Assembly: GCA_003640385.1 (NCBI GenBank)
Contig: RCAB01000053.1
Location: 151,975-215,974 of the forward strand
Length of the DNA: 64,000 bases
Source of the DNA: Setaria digitata
Lineage: Eukaryota > Nematoda > Chromadorea > Rhabditida > Setariidae
Direction of reading: 5' to 3'
Shown: one piece after another, positions 48,165-60,694 of the stretch
How the letters are laid out: each line of letters begins with the position of its first letter
Numbering within the stretch: the stretch's first letter is position 1
Made by a program: the position numbers and the translations under genes
The notes under the pieces: generated by a model
Told to the model about the DNA's origin: nothing
Seen by the model: the letters and a program-made list of their open reading frames with translations, nothing else
Databases searched by the model: none

Positions 48165-50801
48165 TCAGCTACAGACTTGATCAGCTGTTTGCCTAGTGTC
48201 TCCTTTATGAGTATTATTTAGGCGATAGCTATTAAATCCAACTTCTTCGACTCTGTTTTCTTTTACAAGCTTTGCTAAGTGTTTATTCACATTGCTTAGG
48301 GCTCCCAGCTTCACTGACCAAGACACATCCTGAAAAATAAATTGGTAGACATGAAAATAATTAAACGGTTAACCAAATTAATAAATAATTGACCAGAATT
48401 TCGCAGAACTTTGTAAAACGATCTTTTCTACAGACCCTTCCCATTATAATAACTCTCTGTTTCTGAAATTCTCTTTCAAGAAGTGATAATGACTGCAAAA
48501 AAACAACTTATTTTATAGATTAAATTAGTAATTTGCATGCTAGATGCCAACGTCCCATTTCCCAATACTTTTAGTATTTCGTCTTCCCTCTTTTTTCGAT
48601 GTGCTATGTACTCACGAATTTTATCCAACCCGTTCTCGATAACTGTTCCATGTCCTGGGTATATCCTGAAAATTGCCTTTAAATACAAATAAAATTATAC
48701 ATTGAAGCTTCGACGACTGCATTTTTTTTTTTTTGATAGCAGTAGTAGGAAGAGATTAATGTACATACCTTGTCATATTAAGTTTTGAAAGCATTTCTAA
48801 AGAATGCATATAATCGTAGAGATCTTCAAACACTGAAGTACCTTCACCAAGTATGCAATCACCACTGAACAGAGTACCTTCTTCCTCAAAGTAAAGGGAC
48901 ATGTGATCGGATGTATGTCCTGGTGTCGCTATACACCTAAATCTATTTCTGTTGCTTTGTTTTCGATAAATTATAATCGAAACTCAAACTGCACAAAAAG
49001 AATTTTAGCGCACAAAATTCTCTTAAATCCAATTTCTTTCCATTAGATTTACGTTTACTAAAACAATAAGTCTAAACCTATGTCAAGATAATGCTCTTCA
49101 ATAAACTGGATTTTTTCACTTCAGCTATACTGCTGGACAGTAAATGTATTTTTGTCACTTTTCTGATTACAACAAAATACAATTCTGGATTGCTGAGCAT
49201 TCCAGAACAGTTGTTTAACATAATGGCAATGTAAATGAAATATAAGGACTTCCACAGGGAACAAATATATTAGTAAACCAAATTTAAATGAATTCAGATA
49301 TGAACGTATTAAAATAGCTGAGACAGAAATCAAATCAACATAATATCACATGAAAATCAACATCTTCTGGTAATTCTCGTTCGTTAAGGGAACAGATTCT
49401 CAACATTTCATAATGAAAGGATATTACCTGAGAGTAACGCCAGGAACCTCGAAGATGTGTCCCGCTGATATGTAATCAAATTTTATATTATTCGTTTCTG
49501 GTGAATCCGTTTTTTCAAATTTGTAAACTGGAACTGGTCCATTCGTTACCTTTAATGACAGCAGTGATTTTCTTTTAAGTGGAATATTTTGCGATCAAGC
49601 AGCCAAAATGTGTATGTTCTTGAAAAATATAATTAATAATTCAGTGCTAGATGTGGGAAAAAAAATGAAAGAGTTTACCTGATCCCTGCAAAGACATGTT
49701 TACAAAAGTATAACTATAAGAAGTAATTGAAAGAGTTACAACTATAGAATTTTAAATGATGCTTAAAAATTAAAAAGACACAAATAATACATGTTTGAAA
49801 ATATCTAATACTCCGCCAATATGATCGTCATGCCCATGTGTGCAAATAATAAGTTTTATTGTATGAGTACCCAACGCTTCCTTCAAATAATCAGTGTACT
49901 TTTTCACACCACTGTTACCACAATCGATCAAAATCCTCCTCAAGTAAAAAAATGTTAATTTTAAAGCTGAATATAAGACTAATAAGTTGCTAGCATTTAT
50001 TTTCCTACCATCTTAATCTTACTTCAGTTATGTTTAAAGTTAGTGATCAAGAAAAAAGACAAACCTCAGGCTTTCGGACTTTCTTAAATCATTTCAAAGC
50101 TTCAGCTATCTGAATCCATTTTCACAAAATAAATCACTTCCAGCTCAAGGGAATCCAAATAAATGTTACCTAGCCCTTCTTCTTTCTGACTCTAATGCGA
50201 GTAACATTCCAGAGACAGCTGAATCTCTTAGATAATCTCTCCTCTCTTCGTATGTTAATTGTACTAATATAAACAACAAACGCTATAATCGTAATCATTA
50301 TCATTATTATTTTTTAACATTCAGAAGACTCTACAACAGTCGCAGAAGTCGTATCACAAAATTACTAATATTCCTCGCTTATATGAAAAGTAAGAGTGTA
50401 AAACATTTAAAGTGAAAAGAACATACGTGGAGGGAGAATGGAAAAAGTTTTCTACAGACAAATGACAGGCCAATATTTTCATTTATTTCATTTCAGTGAA
50501 TTAATTAGCTTAAGGTGGCAGTTAATTTCGCTTCTATTGTATTGTTGAATATCTAATTGATGAAGGATACTTCGACTTGAACCAATAACGAATTTTAAAA
50601 GCATCAAAGCTACTGAGGTGTATTATTGAGGTGTTTTTTTCAAAGAATAAAAAAAGTGTAAAATATCCACCCTTCAGCAGTTCCGACCAAATATGTATTA
50701 GTTCCTTGGAGTGTAAATGGTCCTGGATTTTGACCCAAAATACGGCAAACACTGGTCGATAGTTGGCTTATCGGATCTAAGGCAATCAAATTGGAAGCCA
50801 T
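48165..50801 (-). CDS. LACTB2: LACTB2-type metallo-beta-lactamase-fold endoribonuclease
   Basis: Orthologue-like to human LACTB2, a mitochondrial single-strand endoribonuclease. Exons 50671-50801, 49791-49938, 49428-49549, 48769-48936, 48512-48665 and 48165-48329 join in phase to give 295 residues, against 288 in human. Signature regions are in order: [16 protein letters not shown] near the N-terminus; HGHDDH (His78, His80, Asp82, His83), the metal-binding motif; PGHTSDH (His141); [20 protein letters not shown] (Asp160); YPGHG (His195); and the C-terminal helical module. All expected metal ligands are present, so it should be active. The start ATG at 50801 gives a human-like N-terminus; an ATG at 50816 is also in frame. 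The last intron appears to begin ATAAGT rather than GTAAGT, because only that join matches the family's length. The gene points away from TMCC, with about 2 kb between. Confidence 0.95.
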
Positions 50802-53000
50802 TTTCGCAGACAACATTCGACTACAGAAATACCCAACAATTGCAAATGAAAAATGAACTGTGTCCCACATCAAATTTGTCACCATTTCGGTTACGACAAC
50901 AAATCCTCTCCACCATTTTGCCATCAGCTACTTCAACGTTTCGCCTTATTCTCTTCGTATTTTTTGAACTTTCTGATCGATTATTATCGGTCTTTTGCTC
51001 CACTAAAAACTTGTTTTTTTAGAGAATTAAATTATAAATTCCTTATGAATACGTAAAAGACAAAATTTTAATGGATATTTGAATCTATCTGAAACCTCAT
51101 ACGTACTCATAATTTCTTCCGCATCTAAAGCAGCTCTATTTGAAAATATACAACAACTGCTAAGTTCTCTCAAACTAATGGCTTTTTTTTCAAAAACAAT
51201 CAAGTGATAATTTCCTTGAATAATATGCTCTCACTTAAAATTTTTTTCTCCTTCTCGAATTTTTCTTGAAGTTCGAGATTTTATAACATGCATACTGGTA
51301 GAAAAACAACAGTATATTGGGGAAACCCATTCGAAAGATGAAATTGGACACAACTGCAAATGCAAAGTGAAAAGAAAAGCCAAAAAATCTTCCATTTCAC
51401 GGACCCAAACTGGAACGGTCGACCGTAATTTCTCCCAAAATCTCGAAAAATAAACTTTTTCAAAGAGTCAGATTGCAGCCAGCGCCGCGATTTTAATACT
51501 TACTAAGAAAATTTCTCAAAGAAAGAAAATTTTAAGTCAAAAAATTCAGCGACAAATGAAGAGGAGACGATTTTTCTTTTTATGAAATAAACCAACCAAA
51601 TCAGCGAATATTTCTATCTCATAGTTTATCAAAGATTTGAATCATTCAGGTACAGTATATAATACATATGAATTAGCTATTGTAGACATTAGTGAATGCA
51701 ATGTCAAGCCCCTTCTTATTTTAATTTTAAGAAACTCCTAGGAAAAATCTGGCAAAAGATTTTTTTTTGGATATTATGGTATTACTCTACTTTGTTAATC
51801 TTTTACACAGATAAATGAACGAAGGTAAAACAAATTTATGAATGAACATCTTAAAAGTTTCTAGATCTGAAAATGTTTTAAAATTTTTCTGCTGTTTTAG
51901 AGGTTACTTTACCGACTAAATTCTCTCTTGAAAGTTTCAATAGTGAAGAAGAAAAGATTCGGTCATCATTTAAGGCTGATTTGTGCGTCCATAATTTTAA
52001 TTTTCGTCCGAAGGATTGCAAAATAACATCAATAATTTCCAATTTAATTCTTCACATTCACAAGCGAAAAACTTGCTCTTTTCATACTGGAAAATGATAT
52101 ATTGTGCATTACTCACGCAAAAATTATCACGAGAGAAGCGAATAATGGTCTAATTATCATTATCAAAGTAGAGACGTGCTCGAGGAATTCTGATAACAAA
52201 CTGAAATAGCAACTGACAGGAAATATAATAAAATAATACCCATATCTGTGTTAAGAATGCAGAGTGCACCCTTCGACGTACTGATAACAAGCGCGGTCAA
52301 GGATAAATACATCAGTGGTTATCACTACCTATTTGCTACCGCGCAATTCACTTACCACTGTATCATGTGTTGTTCTCGATCGTCAATCCACTGATCTTTT
52401 CCTGATTAGCTATCACTTTATCATTCAATATTTTGTCTCCTTTTACACAAATGATATTTAAAAGTTACGCATAGACACGGCAAAAGCTCTACGTCCACTT
52501 TGTCACGAGCGCACGACAACACAGCATGCACGGAAAACCTGCGACTAAATGAATGTGTAGAAGTTGTCTAAATGTCATACGTCATACGTCTGCGTTAGGA
52601 ACAATCCCTCAAATTAGAAGTTCCGGAACTTCTCTACTCCCACCAGTATCACTCGTGTCATTCCCCTAGGATTAGCAATTGTAACGGCAAAATCACCATG
52701 AAAACTATGTTCCCAGCAGTTTCAATCACTGGTTATACCAGGATGGCATTTGGTGGGACTGGTGAGAGTTCTGGCAATCTTCAGACGAGAGGTTACGCTT
52801 CTTAAGTTATAATTCTTTTATTTAAACGTATTTCACGAGTCCAGACGTGTCATTCAAGTTCTGTAAAGTTCTCACTTGCTTTTCTCCCTCCAGTGTGCAT
52901 ACCAGCTTCCATATTGCACATTTTCTATTCGCCTCAATGCGCACACAACTTATTATGTTTGCGTATTTCTTAAACATTCGGAAACGATTTATTAGCGTGG
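50802..53000. other. Divergent intergenic region between LACTB2 and TMCC
   Basis: Should contain promoters for both genes. Two short plus ATG frames are GC-richer than the rest: one at 52258 (starts MQSAPFDVLITSAVK, 46 codons) and one at about 52698 (starts MKTMFPAVSITGYTRM) that meets a GTGAGA donor. Either might be a TMCC 5' exon, but phases do not fit directly. Confidence 0.45.
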
Positions 53001-56000
53001 ATGAAGGTAATTGCGCCAACCGTTATAGCAGGAGCGTATCTCTAAAGACTCGTATTGGTGTGTTTTAATGATTGTGATATATTTTACAGGAAATTGGATG
53101 ATGCAGATGTAGTCAGAACTAGCATTTGTAATTTGTTTGATGCTTGTTTAAGTAGCCGGATAATAGTTCTCCCGGCATTTTATTCTACTTCAGGTTTCTG
53201 ATGCTGGCACCAGTTGTGAAACACGACTCACATCCCGAGGTTTCTCTTAATTACCATTTTTCTAGAAAAAAAAAGTGTGATTACTATAGGCTGCTAGACT
53301 TTGCTTATAATGATGCATGTTACACCTCATCATCATTTTTGTTAGGTAATAGTCATATATCCAACATGCTACAGTGACAATATTCACAACGGTGACAAGT
53401 CGGCAGTTTAGTATATTAATAAAAATGTAAAAAGCATAAATTGTTTGGTGGTAGAATATATATATATATATATTATATATATATATATACTTCCATATAT
53501 ATATATATATATATATATGGAAGTTTAACTGGCTTTCTTGACATCTTTTTAATCCGAGATAACTGATTGCAGTCAGATGGTTCAGGGCTAGGAGGAAGTT
53601 TGCGGTCATCGGATGGAGGCGCGTCGCATATTGGAGGTTTAGACGATGCCGGACTGGATGAGCGGGCACGGATTGAGCGTAAAATAGAACAAATCAAAGA
53701 AAGATTATCTCGTATTTCGCTTGCGAGGGAAGGTAATACATTTCAAATACATGAGGCTTTTTTACTTAATTGATTAAAAGTTAATAAGTCACTTAAGTGC
53801 TTTCGTTACTATTTTAGCTGATGTTGATGACTTCCTGTCTATGACAAATAGTATGGAAGGTGGGAGCGAGAACCCGCAGCTGGCACGAGTTCGGCAGCAT
53901 TTCGAAAAGAAAAATAAGAAAAGTTCGCAGGAGATAGAACATTTGAAAGTTAGTTTCACCCTATTTCAAAAAATGAAATATTTTCCGTTGTTCCTTCTGG
54001 AAATATATTTTCCCTTTATGTGGAGTTATGTTGTTTGAATACCTAGCACTATTTTAGTGACTTAATATGCATTATTTTTATGTTGTTTCGATATTGTTTA
54101 TATGTAATTATATCCATTTCGCAGTACCTTATGCTCACAACAGGAAGCAGAATGCATAATGAAACCCAATAAGTAAACCCTTGTGTATATTGAGTTGCAG
54201 CTTTTAATGTCTATAAAGTTAAGCGTAGCACCATGGCAAATTGGTTTCCAGAAATAAATTTTATAATACTGCTTTAGAAGAAACTGGAACAACTGCAATC
54301 AAAATTGATGGACGTGAATATGGGAATTGTTACTGAACTTTCACCGAAAAGTGCTGTCCTTAATAATATTAGGTTGGTGATTTGAAGATTTTTATTCCAT
54401 TCCCGAATGATAACTGCATGTAATTATGCATTGCTAGAATGTAGCAAGCTTTTTGAATATGAAATTGCATTTTCATCTTGAAGTGAAAAGGTAGGATTTA
54501 GAAAGAGGAAAAAACACTTTTTGATATTCTTTTTTTTTTTGGAAAGATCTATCCATCAAGCTTTTTTGTATGGATTCTAGTCTTTTTTTTTTATGTAGCA
54601 GGAGCCATATGTTAGTTATCTCTTTTATAATTCTGTCGTCCAGGAGTTGAACCATATGTTGTGTCCAGTATCAGATATAGTTATTTTAAGCTTATGATTT
54701 CAAATGTTTCCTAATGAGTGAAAACCGTTCTTAATCAGTGCTTTGTTCTTTCTTTCTTCAATGTCTCTGATAGAGTGTCATAATTTCAGGAAAACGGGTC
54801 CATTACTTCGAGAAGTAATAGCAGCTCCACGTGGTATAGCTCATATAATCAAAAGTACATTTGGATCAGCAGATAATATACCTGATAGTGTTGGAAGTGA
54901 AGTGTCTAATGTTGGCCAGTCCACTTTTTATTCTGATGTACAAACGAATGATAGGTTTGTTCTTTTTCTCAAGTTTTTTTTTTTTTTTTTCTTATGAGTA
55001 TTTTTACATTTTCTCTTTGTGTGTCATTTCGTTGTCTAATTACTTTGCTAGATGTATTAATCAGAATATTTTTCAGAATGCATAAGTTGGATTTAGAAGA
55101 TTGTGATGTAGCAGTATCTCCAGGTAAGCGTGGGCATAAACGTAATGAAACATTACCTACTATGGCATTTGATCTCGATAATTTGGTGACTTCGTCTCGT
55201 ACGGAAATATTATCTCATCATGAACCAGAAGTCAGATTTACTGCTGCAAATACCATTGTCGAATTGCGGAGTGATGTACAGGAATTGAAAGCACAAAATC
55301 TGGCACTTCTCGAACAGCTTAGTAAATTACAAGTAAGTTACGTTGTTTTTCTGCGGTTTTTTTTTTTTTTTTTCTGATGACAATGTGTTTGGAAAATGCA
55401 GTGTTGACAAGTAATTGCGCTACGGAAAAGTTGTGTTTGATTAATTTAGAACTATTTCGAAACTTGTACTTGAAGCCTCAAGTAATTCAAGACGACATTG
55501 CTGTCTAATTAACATATGCATTAAATTAAATAATGACAGTAGTTGCCATTAACTTTGTTTAAATTTATGTAAACTCTTACCCTTTATAGAGTCGAGTCAT
55601 CAAGCATTTACTGTTCTATTTGGGATTATTGGCTTAGCAAATGTTTATTTAGTTCCACAGCTAATTTGACACTGCCCTAAAACGCTAATTTCATTAAAAA
55701 ATTTAGACTCAAAATAAATCTGAGTTCAATTACTTCAACAGTGTGCTGCATGAAGAAAGAATCAGAACGCAGGTTTGTTGGAATGGAGAAATATTGTTTG
55801 TTGAAGTTATTTTCTGGAATACATTTATACCACAGTTTTGATTGATGATGAGCTGGCCGTACCCAGAATGATCATATTATAATTATTTTCCGAAATAAAA
55901 GGCGCCAGCACCAGCACGAGTTGAAGATAGCATTTTTTTTTCTTCTTTTTTTTGTACCAGAAGCCCTTTCTTTGTCTATTTTCCTCACTTGCTTTATGAA

Positions 56001-56870
56001 GAATTCTTTACAGAGACTTGAAGAAATGTTGAATGAAACGATAGAATTGCATCAAGCTGAAATGATTGCACTTAAGTCTGATCTCAATACAATTGCTACA
56101 CGTATGGACTATCAGTACAGCGACCGTTTTCGCTCCATTGAAGAAAACATTGAAAGTACTCAGAATAAGGTAAAATAGTTTGGTAGTATTAGTGTATGTC
56201 GTTAGGAACAACACAGAGAGTGGAATCTGAATAATCGTTAAGGAGTGTGACTTTGTTTGAAGTCTAATGTATATCTATTTTTCATTTTAAGGTGCATTTT
56301 GGGTGTCAGTGGGCATGTAGAGAAGGCGATTGCGGGATCACTGCACCGTAATTGTTAAAATTGGAAATTTTTTTGCAGATGATACGAATGGAAGTAAATG
56401 TAAAAGAATGGACAGAATCTCGACCGCAGACAACGTTCAGTTCAGTAATGCTCTCTGGAACGAATATTTTGGTGGAATTTATCAAGCTTGTATTACTTAT
56501 TGTGTCTTTTGCTCTTGATTTTGTTAAACCTTTCACTGGCACCAGGTTCATTTGCTTATCTGTTTATTTTATTTATTTATTTATTTGTTTGTTTTATCTT
56601 TCAGTGATAGGTTCTTTCTGTATGTCAAGCAGTTATTCCCTAAGAAATCATTTCTTTTTAGATCTATCCAATTCCTCGTTAGCTGTCATATTACTTTCGT
56701 TTTTTTTTTCCAGGACACGAGCTGGATTTGTGATCTTATCCTGGTTAGCGTTAATGATCTTATCACATTTTATCGACCTTGATGAATTAATACGAAGAAT
56801 TGGTGTCATTTTGCATATTACTTCATCATCACCATCACCATCATTAAATTCCACGAATTTAACTCTGTAG
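53001..56870 (+). CDS. TMCC-family transmembrane and coiled-coil protein
   Basis: ER-associated membrane protein of the TMCC1/2/3 family. Eight exons are secure and in phase: 53573-53732, 53818-53948, 54278-54372, 54790-54954, 55077-55332, 56014-56169, 56379-56545, 56714-56870 (428 residues). They encode a first coiled coil with RVRQHFEKKNKKSSQEI, the conserved FGSADNIP (153-160), a second coiled coil rich in Glu, Leu and Gln (about 245-330), and two C-terminal membrane helices (about 349-370 and 381-400), followed by a Ser/Pro-rich end. The order and motifs match the human proteins closely. The 5' end is uncertain: ATGAAG at 53001-53006 followed by a GTAATT donor would join in phase 0 to 53573 and is used here as a tentative two-codon first exon. 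The last intron (168 bp) is open in frame. Relatives act in ER membrane fission and organisation. Confidence 0.92.
53456..53524. repeat. (AT)n tract ending in a perfect palindrome
   Basis: An AT dinucleotide run in the putative first TMCC intron. Positions 53489-53524 form a perfect 36-bp palindrome: ACTTCCAT and ATGGAAGT flank an alternating AT core. It could extrude as a hairpin or cruciform. It ends about 50 bp before the acceptor. Confidence 0.9.
56562..56600. repeat. (TTTA)n repeat in the last TMCC intron
   Basis: About nine TTTA/TTTG units, within the 168-bp final intron. Confidence 0.8.
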
Positions 56871-58326
56871 TATGTTCATTCGAAACCGTTTATTAGTGTT
56901 GGTGATATTTGTCCATAGGTTTTAATTCCAAAGATTTTCTGATATTGAGCTTGCTTAATGAAAGTTCTAAAGGGAGTGGAAAATGCCTGTTTTTCATATC
57001 GGCGACTTGAATTGTGTGTGACGTGCACTTTTTTTTTAAATCTGAGATGATCGTTTTTGGACTTTTGTAGTATTCTGGCAAACAGATTTTTCGAAAAAAA
57101 AAAGTGAGAAATTTTTTAAAAATTTTCCTGTCCAAAATTTTTCTGTAGCAGAATTTTCATTTTAATAGGGATAGATGATTACATTTGTCACTTGGGTATC
57201 GTGCCGATAACGATTTTTCATTATTGGTTCTTTCAGCAACAGTGAATTTGGTTTTTATATTTGTATAATTTAGAGGTGCGTATATTTCTCGGAAAAATGT
57301 CTACAAAATAATTTGAGTTCCTGTTACAACTTTAACTGTTCGAGTCAAAATGATTAGATTGGATGATTGATAATTTCACCAAACTTTAATTTTCCATTGT
57401 ACATTTTTACCAAACGACTTTGAGTCTATTTAGACGGTTTTTTCTTTTTCAAAACATAATCAAGTTGATAATTAAAGTAACCTTCGCCATTTATGCGCAT
57501 TACGGTTTATACGTGGAAATTAATGGATAGTTTATGGTAATTACTAGTAGTTCGAAAGGTTTTTAGCCACAATTTCCTATGAAGATCCTCAAAGCCCTGA
57601 ATGTAAAATGGGTATTCATTTATATTTCTTAGCGTCTGTCATTTAGTCATCGACAAACATTTCGAGATCAACATGGTATTGTTGCTTTATCGATAAGTTT
57701 TAGCGAAAGGTATGAGTGACTTGTTGAAAATTTGTTCTCAACATAGCCTCTTAGTAGGATATCCGGCGTGCTATTATAATATAATTTATGGTGTTTAGTT
57801 CATCTTTAATGAAAGTAAACAATTATCGAATCGTTAGGAAGTGATTTTAATGGGCGGTTTTGCTTCGTAGAGTCTTGTTTGAAATATGTTAGGATCGCGC
57901 TTCAACCGGTGTTAGGCTTGAGAATGTTGATGTAAATATGGTATATGTAACACGAGGGAAAAATTAATATGTTTTAAATAAGTCAATAAAAGTAACGAAA
58001 AAAGAAAAACAAAACAAGCTGAAGGAGTATAAAATTAGCATAAAGTGAACAATCGGGACTTGAAATCCTAATTTCGATTTGTTTCACCTCAAATTTCCAT
58101 TTTGAAATAAGTATATCCTTACTGGATGATTCTGACGTTATGCGACAGCTCAGTGGGTGAGATTCACTGACGCTAAACAGTACATCGTGAAAGTAGAGAT
58201 GACTGAACTGATTATCGTGAATAAATGCTGATTCTTGTAGGTGATTAACATCATCTAACAATATTTCAAGAATCTGTTAGCACGCTGTTAATTATAATTC
58301 TCTCATAGCACCTGCTGTAATTGTCA
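56871..58326. other. Convergent intergenic region between TMCC and the alpha-arrestin
   Basis: Holds the 3' ends of two convergent genes. An AATAAA at about 57985 on the plus strand is a possible distant TMCC polyadenylation signal. No further gene is seen. Confidence 0.5.
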
Positions 58327-60694
58327 TCATCTGGTACCATTCTCAGTGTTACCGTTTGAATGTGGTGCATTCGCTACCGTTGTTGTTCCCGAAGTTGTAA
58401 TAATACCGCTTTTGGATGAGTAACTGGTAGATGGAACGAGAACGTTATACTGTGGGGTGAACATGAAACCATCACCATATATAAATTTTCCAGATTCATC
58501 ACTTTCTGGTATTGGTTGTGCGCCACCCACAAATGGCTGGTAGATGATACCACTACCTCGACACGGTAACGGTAAAATTGTTATCGGCAATTCCAGCAAT
58601 AAATAATCACCGAGTGATAACTGCAACTTGATATGTTAAAATGTAATTTAGGAAATGTAACGTGCGGTAAAACTAAATTAAACAATGAATAAGACAGATA
58701 CAATGAACTAAAAGCTCGAGGTTTTGCTTTGTTTCTAAGTGAAGAAAATTTCAATACTGCACATTTTAATGAAGATATTTCTTAGATTCTTGTTACAGCG
58801 ACAATCTGATATAATAGTGCAAAACATACTTGTATGGCATATTCAACTCTCAAAAAAGGCTTTTTCCGGAATCTCAATGTTGCACTGCTTGGGGATTCCT
58901 GGAATTTCACTAATAGAGCGGCAGGATTTGGTACTGGTTGGTCTGGTGTCATTGTCACATCACTGTCCGTTGCCACTGTATTGTTTGAAACACTTGGTTT
59001 ATGTAAATTCGACCCTAAAATTGATAAAGGAGCATTATTTTATGTAATATGAGCAACTTGAATGTATCAGCTGGGATGCATCATGTGCTTCCTTACGCAC
59101 TCGTATTTTCTCGCATATCAAGTTTCCGAACCATGTGTTTGTGGTTAGTCAAGCTTCCTTTAAAGCAGAATATAATGTCAAGTTGAATAAACGATTAAAA
59201 AAAAAGGAACTCAAGTGGATCACAAAAACAAACCTATGGTTGGTGCCAAGGCAGGGATTTGCAAAAAAAACACTTCGTCTTTTTGTAGCAGACTTTTCGA
59301 CTTTACAGCATCTTGTTTTTCGAGTCGACGTATGATCAGTGTCCGATTGGGTAATGTACTGTTATTCTTTGAATCAACACACTGCACTCGATCTACTAAA
59401 CGAAGCTCCATCTAAAACAAAACTAATTATTAAATCTACGGATACAGAAGCGTTTTGAAATTCTTGAGCACTTTGAAATTTCCTTGGAAGTTGTTAATTC
59501 ATGACTGATATAACTCATATGTTTTTTCACCTCATATGCTAGATTATTTAATAATAGATTCAAAAGTGACTTATCAAGTGTTACAAGTTTCCTCTTTTTA
59601 GACGAAATGCCAACAGAAAAACTGTAGAAGTAACTACCTGATCAACGATATGTCTTGGATGTCTGTTATCGATTTTAATAGAACCAATGACTGTTTCACC
59701 CGGTGCATAGGCAGATTTAGGCAGGTGTACCTCAGCTATAAGCTTTCCACGACAACAGCATCCACCAAATGACACCGTTTCCGATGCACCAATCGGCTGA
59801 GTCGTCAAGTCCATTAGTGATTCTACTGGTGCTATCACTGAGATTGCCTTTTTGGCGATATATTCGAGCTAAAACCTTCCCCTTTGTTTTCAAAAACAAT
59901 TGTTCATTTTCAAAGTTCAAAAAAAAAAAAATTGAATGATATGATCAAATTCAATCAAACCTACTTAGCATATGTCCAGTCTAAAAAACTGAAAATTACT
60001 GCAACCTTCTTTCCCAAATGTGGTACCGTAGGTTTTGATGAAACATTTTTCATTTTCAAAACAATCAGCTAAATTTACCGAATCAGTTCCAGCTTCTTCG
60101 ACTACAGTAGCTCGAATGAAGTATCGAATAAAACCATGAGGGCTTTCGTATGAAGTTGGACAACCCAGAGGTAACGGGCATTCGAATGGTAAACAGTATA
60201 AATAATTAGCAATCCAGGGGAAATGTCCAGGTTCTGGTCGACCAGGTGGTCTTTCCAATAATGTGAAATCTCTATCGAAATACACCTGTAACGACAAAAG
60301 AAAATGTCTGGCAGCAAAAAAGGGAGTGAATTTTTGTGCTCTCAATTTTCATTTCTCATACCATCTCCTTTCTTCTCATCCTGAAGTTAGTAACAATTAT
60401 GGTAACCTCACTTCTTAAGTCTTACGAGGTTCCAGATTTAATTCATGGATGCTTAATATGATAAAATCAGAAATACATTTTTGATACCTTTTCAACTTCG
60501 GCTCCTTTAGAGGAATCTCGTTTTATACAGGCAGCACGCCCTTTAAATTGAAGCTTGATGACCTGTATTGTCATCGGTCTCTTCAATTCAATTCTCAGTT
60601 TGCCCGTTATCAGCTCATCACCATGAAAGATCGGTTCGCGACCTGCATCCAGCTCAATTTCGAACTGCCGAAATATATCATCAGCACTTGGCAT
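58327..60694 (-). CDS. Arrestin-domain (alpha-arrestin/ARRDC) protein
   Basis: Adaptor of the alpha-arrestin family; relatives link membrane proteins to ubiquitin ligases and endocytosis. Six exons join in phase: 60488-60694, 60079-60285, 59638-59868, 59234-59411, 58830-59014, 58327-58620 (433 residues). The N-terminal arrestin fold is seen in FEIELDAG, FHGDELITGKLRIEL and IQVIKLQFKGRA, then CLPFECPLP and ESPHGFIRYFIRATV. The C-terminal arrestin fold starts near 180 with a CCCRGKLIAEVHLPKSAYAP segment and ends near LGDYLLLELPITILPLPC. The insert at about 275-315 (VATDSDVTMTPDQPVPNPAAL) is likely a flexible loop. The tail is Gly/Ser/Thr-rich. I see no PPxY motif, which many ARRDC proteins use to bind HECT ligases. 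The start ATG is the first in frame. It converges on TMCC. Confidence 0.94.

Noticed and set aside
48431..48501. Extra LACTB2 exon after the TTTTTTTGCAG acceptor
   Set aside because: It would require a 19-base intron and insert residues absent from the family.
53262..53697. Minus ORFs of 135 and 74 codons near the TMCC gene
   Set aside because: They read through the AT repeat and antisense to a TMCC exon.
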